Positions 60,216 through 64,000 of a stretch of DNA of 64,000 nt are shown here, piece by piece. Source of the DNA: Meloidogyne chitwoodi. Lineage: Eukaryota > Nematoda > Chromadorea > Rhabditida > Meloidogynidae. The DNA lies in assembly GCA_015183035.1 (NCBI GenBank), contig JACZZP010000012.1, forward strand, positions 1,116,001 through 1,180,000, read 5' to 3'. Each line of letters starts with the position of its first letter. The stretch's first letter is position 1. The notes under the pieces were generated by a model. It worked only from the letters and a program-made list of their open reading frames with translations. It searched no databases and was not told where the DNA came from. The position numbers and the translations under genes are program-made.

Positions 60216-60883
60216 TTATTTTTTAATGTGCCTTGAAAACATTAAACTGAAACTATGAGATTCTCAAATTTTAATGATTTATTAAAGTTTCTTAGTAGAG
60301 ATTGAAGCTTTTAATATTTTCTGGATTAAATTTCTGATTTAAAAATCAAAAAAATCTGGTCGCTTTAATTTATTTTGAACTCAAAAATTTACATAAATAT
60401 ATATCAATTTCAATCTCTAAACTTCCATTTCCTTTAAATTCCCAATTTGCGTGCCTTTACTATTTTACATTTTCACTTTATTTCATTACAATCTCAGACT
60501 TTTCAAAGAAAATATAAACAGTCATATTTGTAAACATTTACTATTTTAATTTATTTGAAATTTTTTTATTATGTTTATAATTTGTTAATTTATTGAATAG
60601 AAATTAAATATTCTGCATTTTAGAATAAAAATATTTTAGGAATTTTAGAAATCAATTTTTTGTTTATTTTTTCGTTTATTCAAAAAACGAAATAATATTT
60701 TCTTATAAAAAAAAATAAAAAACTCAGAAATTTGTCAACTTTCGCTTTATCAAATTTAAGGCGTATCCGCTAAATATAAATACATAATCAAAAAAATCAT
60801 GTATAAAAATAAAAAAATATAAAACTTTTTTAGATTCTAATAAAAATTTTTGTGTCAAGTTTTCTCTTCAAATTGATTATTTC
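60216..60883. other. Convergent intergenic region between Notch and the cysteine synthase-like gene
   Basis: 668 bp holding both 3' ends. No open frame of interest, no RNA gene seen. Confidence 0.55.
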
Positions 60884-62539
60884 TTAAGACTTAATAGACG
60901 AGGACCACTTTGGATTAGCATTGATTCGCTTAATACTTTCCTCCAAAGTCTCATCATGAGTCAAAGCAGCAGTAGCCTCACGAATGTCTGAATAAAGCGT
61001 TGTTGTCCTGTTAAAATTTGTAAATTAAAAAATTATTATAAATTCATTTTTGAAGTTGCGGAGAATTTTGAAAAAATTTTGATTAAAAAATAATAAAAGA
61101 AAAAACGAACAAATAACGCTCCCCAAAACTCGGAAGTATAGTAACAACAAGCCTTCCTTTTAATTCCGGCTTTTCGGCAACGCGAAGTGCCGCAACCAGA
61201 GCTGCACCACTAGAAATACCTAAAAGAATATTTTATATTAATAAAAAAACTTTTTTGCATTCAAAATGTCAAACCACAAAGAAGACCCTCTTCAAGTGCA
61301 GCACGTTTTGCCATAGCAATAGCTTCATCAGAAGATACAGTAATAATTCCATTATAGATCGTAGTGTCCAAAACGGAAGGAACAATACCAGCACCCATTC
61401 CTTCAGTATTTTTAATTTAATTTTTTAATGAAAATTAAAAAACCTTGAATTTTGTGTGGCCCTGGCTCTCCACCACTCAAAACTGGACTTTCAGTTGGCT
61501 CAACAGCATATAGCTAAATAAAATTATTTACTACAAAAAGATCAAAAACTAACAAGAAGGTCAGGTATCTTTTCGCGTAAATAGCGACCAGCTCCAGTTA
61601 TCTATAAAAAATAACCTATAATAATTAAATGATTTAAGAAAATACATATGACTAACATAAACAAATAAAATTTAATTAATCGAAATTTTTCAAACCGTTC
61701 CACCAGTTCCAATACCAAAAACACAAGCATCCACTCTACCACGAGTTTGGTTAAAAATTTCCATTCCAGTAGTAGAATAATGAATTTGTGGATTGGCAGG
61801 ATTGTCAAACTAACAAATTTAAATAATTAAAAAACAAAATAAATAAAACCTGAAGAGGCATAAATGAATCTGGAATAATTTTTGAAAGTTCATTAGCTTT
61901 GTCAATACATCCTTTAATGCCAAGTGCGGGGTCAGTAAGTACCATTTCAGCACCAAATGCGCGAATAAGAGTACGCTAAAATTATTATATTTTAAAAATT
62001 AAAAAAATATAACTCGTTCTCCACTCATAGTCGAAGGCATTACACAAATAAGACGATAACCACGAGAAGCAGCCACCATAGCAAGTGCTGAATTAAAAAC
62101 TTTTTAAAAATTTTAAATAAAAATATATAATACCAATCCCTGTATTGCCGCTAGTTGGCTCAATCAATGTTGTATTCCCAGGTTCTATCTTCCCTTCACG
62201 CTCAGCAGAAATAACCATTGCATATGCAATGCGATCTTTAACGCTACAGGCAGGATTCATCCATTCAATTTTGACGGCTTAGAAAAAGAGGAAAATAAGA
62301 ATTGTTAAATTAAAATGATTTGAAACTTTTATTTTGTTATTAATTTAGTAAATCAATCATAATTAAAAGAAAAAAATTTAATTAAAAATTACCAACACGT
62401 GCACCATTCGGATTCGGCAATTTATTAAGATAAATTATAGGAGTATTTCCAACCTATTTATTTAAAAATTAAAAAAATTAATTAAAATTTTATATACCAA
62501 ACTGCAGACATCCTCTCCAATATAATCACGTGAAGCCAT
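60884..62539 (-). CDS. cysl: Cysteine synthase / cystathionine beta-synthase-like PLP enzyme (CYSL type)
   Basis: The ATG is the complement of 62537-62539, the stop TAA that of 60884-60886. The protein (about 335 residues) begins [14 protein letters not shown], then [20 protein letters not shown]. The PLP lysine lies in [18 protein letters not shown] near 62255. The substrate loop [20 protein letters not shown] is near 62130, the phosphate-binding [19 protein letters not shown] near 61590-61710, and [20 protein letters not shown] near 61200. The [10 protein letters not shown] form is that of O-acetylserine sulfhydrylases and the nematode CYSL proteins, which act in cyanide/H2S handling and hypoxia signalling. 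There is no haem or CBS domain, so it is not full-length CBS. Whether it makes cysteine, cyanoalanine or acts as a sensor cannot be told from the sequence. About nine short introns. Confidence 0.9.
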
Positions 62540-63672
62540 TTCCAAAATTTAATAAAATAGTCTTAAATTTAATTAATTATTAAAATGTAATGTACTCTAA
62601 AATGTGATAGATTATATTATAAATATTATATAATTAAAGGAATAATCAAAAAATAAAAATTATCTGTAGAAATTTTATTAATTTATCTTCCGTTCCTTTT
62701 TATCTTAAAATTAAAGAATTCCTACAATATATCGATTTTCTTTTAAATTAAATAAATTTAAAGATTTCTGTCCTATTTAAAAATAAATAAATTGTTTAAT
62801 TAGTTTTGACCTACATATTTATGTCAACTAATAGAAAAAAATTACTTTTGAATTAACAGAATTTTAAGGTATGTAAAATGTAATCGAAAAAATACTTTAA
62901 AAAACAAATTTAAAAATAGGAAAAAAGTGTAAAATTTGTAAAGGTAAATTAAAAATTTTTATTTTTGTTTGCGTGGCGGTATGAACAACTATTTTATATG
63001 TATATAATGAATGAATATATTATTACATATTTTGGAATCTTTATAATTGTCAATAACATAAGTACTACACATACTACAAATGTGTATATGTATGTAGTGA
63101 AAGAAAATTTTTCTCACTTTCTCTTTTATTTTACAAAAATAAACAACTGTTATTTCCATTCATTTCTGCATTGCTACATTTTTAAATAGTACATTTATAC
63201 ATGTATACTTATTACAAAATAATAAAAAATAGAGATAATCATGTTAAAAACACATGTCAACCAAATAAAAATTATATTTTATTCATTTATACGTTTGAAA
63301 CAATGTACTGGGACAGAAGGAAAAGTTCAATTACCAATTCAATGAATAAAACTTATAAGATCTGAATTTGTTTCTCTGTAATAAGCACATTTTTAAACAT
63401 TGACTTAAAAATTATTAAAAAAAATAAAAACGAAAACTAAATGAGGAAGAGGTACGTACATCATTTTGAATTTTCTTGTAAAAATTTTTTTTCCATATTC
63501 CTATTTTTACTCAATTTTTACACAATGCACCTTAACATTAAAAGGGAAGCAGAACATCTACTATAACAAACAAAATAGAGAATAAACAAATTCGATATTA
63601 ACTCAAAAAAAAATCAAACAAAAATAAAATTAAATCGACGATAGGTAAATTATCATTATTAACTCTAGCATA
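62540..63672. other. Intergenic region
   Basis: 5' flank of the cysteine synthase-like gene and 3' flank of the gene at the window edge. A+T-rich with several TATATGTA-type stretches near 62995-63095. No supported gene. Confidence 0.55.
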
Positions 63673-64000
63673 TTACATAATGTCCTCTGTTGGCGCATCC
63701 AAATCTCTATAAGAAGGCGGCGCCCGCGGATCAGTCCTCGGACGTCCTCCACCAAAGCCCCCGCCTGCACCCCCACTTACTTCATTAACCGGTTCATAAG
63801 AGAAGCGCTGTCTTCCTGAGGAACCACCAAAAGAACGTTGCTGACCTGATCCACCTCCATTATACCTTTTTTAAAAGTAAATGAATGTCTTTTTAATAAT
63901 GAGTAGACTTACTTATTACCTCCACCGCCACTACTGGAAAAACGATCCAAAGGCTGCCAAGAACTCCGGGCAGCTTGAAATTTTATATCATTTAATTTAA
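63673..64000 (-). CDS. 3' end of a Gly/Arg-rich protein (partial)
   Basis: Two C-terminal exons on the minus strand, stop TAA at the complement of 63673-63675. The upstream exon gives AARSSWQPLDRFSSSGGGGN and, after a short intron (about 63869-63914), the last exon gives YNGGGSGQQRSFGGSSGRQR then GGFGGRPRTDPRAPPSYRDL and DAPTEDIM. The Gly/Arg/Ser composition is like the tail of many RNA-binding proteins, but no RNA-binding domain is inside the window and I do not recognise the family. The N-terminal part lies beyond base 64000. Confidence 0.6.

Overview
This window is animal nuclear DNA, almost certainly from a nematode. Genes are split by many short introns with GT...TTTTAG borders, intergenic DNA is extremely A+T rich, some same-strand genes sit only about 120-160 bp apart as in nematode operons, and several families are typical of nematodes (MATH-BTB protein, expanded CK1/TTBKL-type kinase, LIN-12/GLP-1-like Notch, cysteine synthase-like enzyme). 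The A+T bias and the DNA transposons would fit a plant-parasitic clade IV worm such as Meloidogyne, but that species-level guess is inference.

Layout. 1-2972: 3' part of VPS39 (HOPS tethering). 3129-4795: farnesyltransferase beta. 5292-6295: small immunoglobulin-domain protein. 6515-7211: a stub carrying only the N-terminal part of a paraplegin/FtsH-type protease, followed 12 bp later by a 631-bp internally deleted Merlin transposon with perfect 52-bp ends. 7958-9228 (-): NOSIP. 9672-12901: a tight same-strand trio, UTP3/SAS10, mitochondrial ribosomal protein L23 and SYF2, probably an operon for ribosome biogenesis, mitochondrial translation and splicing. 12902-25209: a 12-kb A+T desert. 25210-28343: a forkhead transcription factor with a long Q/N/A-rich tail. 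30112-31174 (-) and 31500-32606 (+): a divergent pair with GC-richer codons, encoding a Gly-Ala-Pro/Lys-Glu-rich membrane-anchored protein and a CK1-family kinase. 33209-40281 (-): a MATH-BTB protein, the Pol I factor TAF1B, and an unrecognised coding region that is either the C-terminal extension of TAF1B or a separate gene.

40397-43136 is a repeat district: a 15-bp tandem repeat, a GC-rich minisatellite with 41/42-bp units in higher-order blocks, an inverted repeat, and a 780-bp non-autonomous hAT element with an 8-bp target duplication and a tRNA-like sequence inside. 43137-46968 is A+T-rich DNA holding another MITE. 46969-60215 is a complete Notch receptor gene: signal peptide, about 19 EGF repeats, three LNRs, furin site, transmembrane helix, RAM motif, a very long Asn/Gln-rich linker and ankyrin repeats. 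60884-62539 (-) is a cysteine synthase-family enzyme, and 63673-64000 (-) the 3' end of a Gly/Arg-rich protein.

Most genes are unrelated housekeeping or developmental genes. The only functional grouping supported is the operon-like clusters and the divergent GC-rich pair. I found no wholly new system. The best leads are the precisely bounded Merlin and hAT elements, the higher-order minisatellite, the domain losses (SAS10, FtsH stub) and the asparagine-expanded Notch. All exon structures were read by eye, so exact splice sites are provisional.
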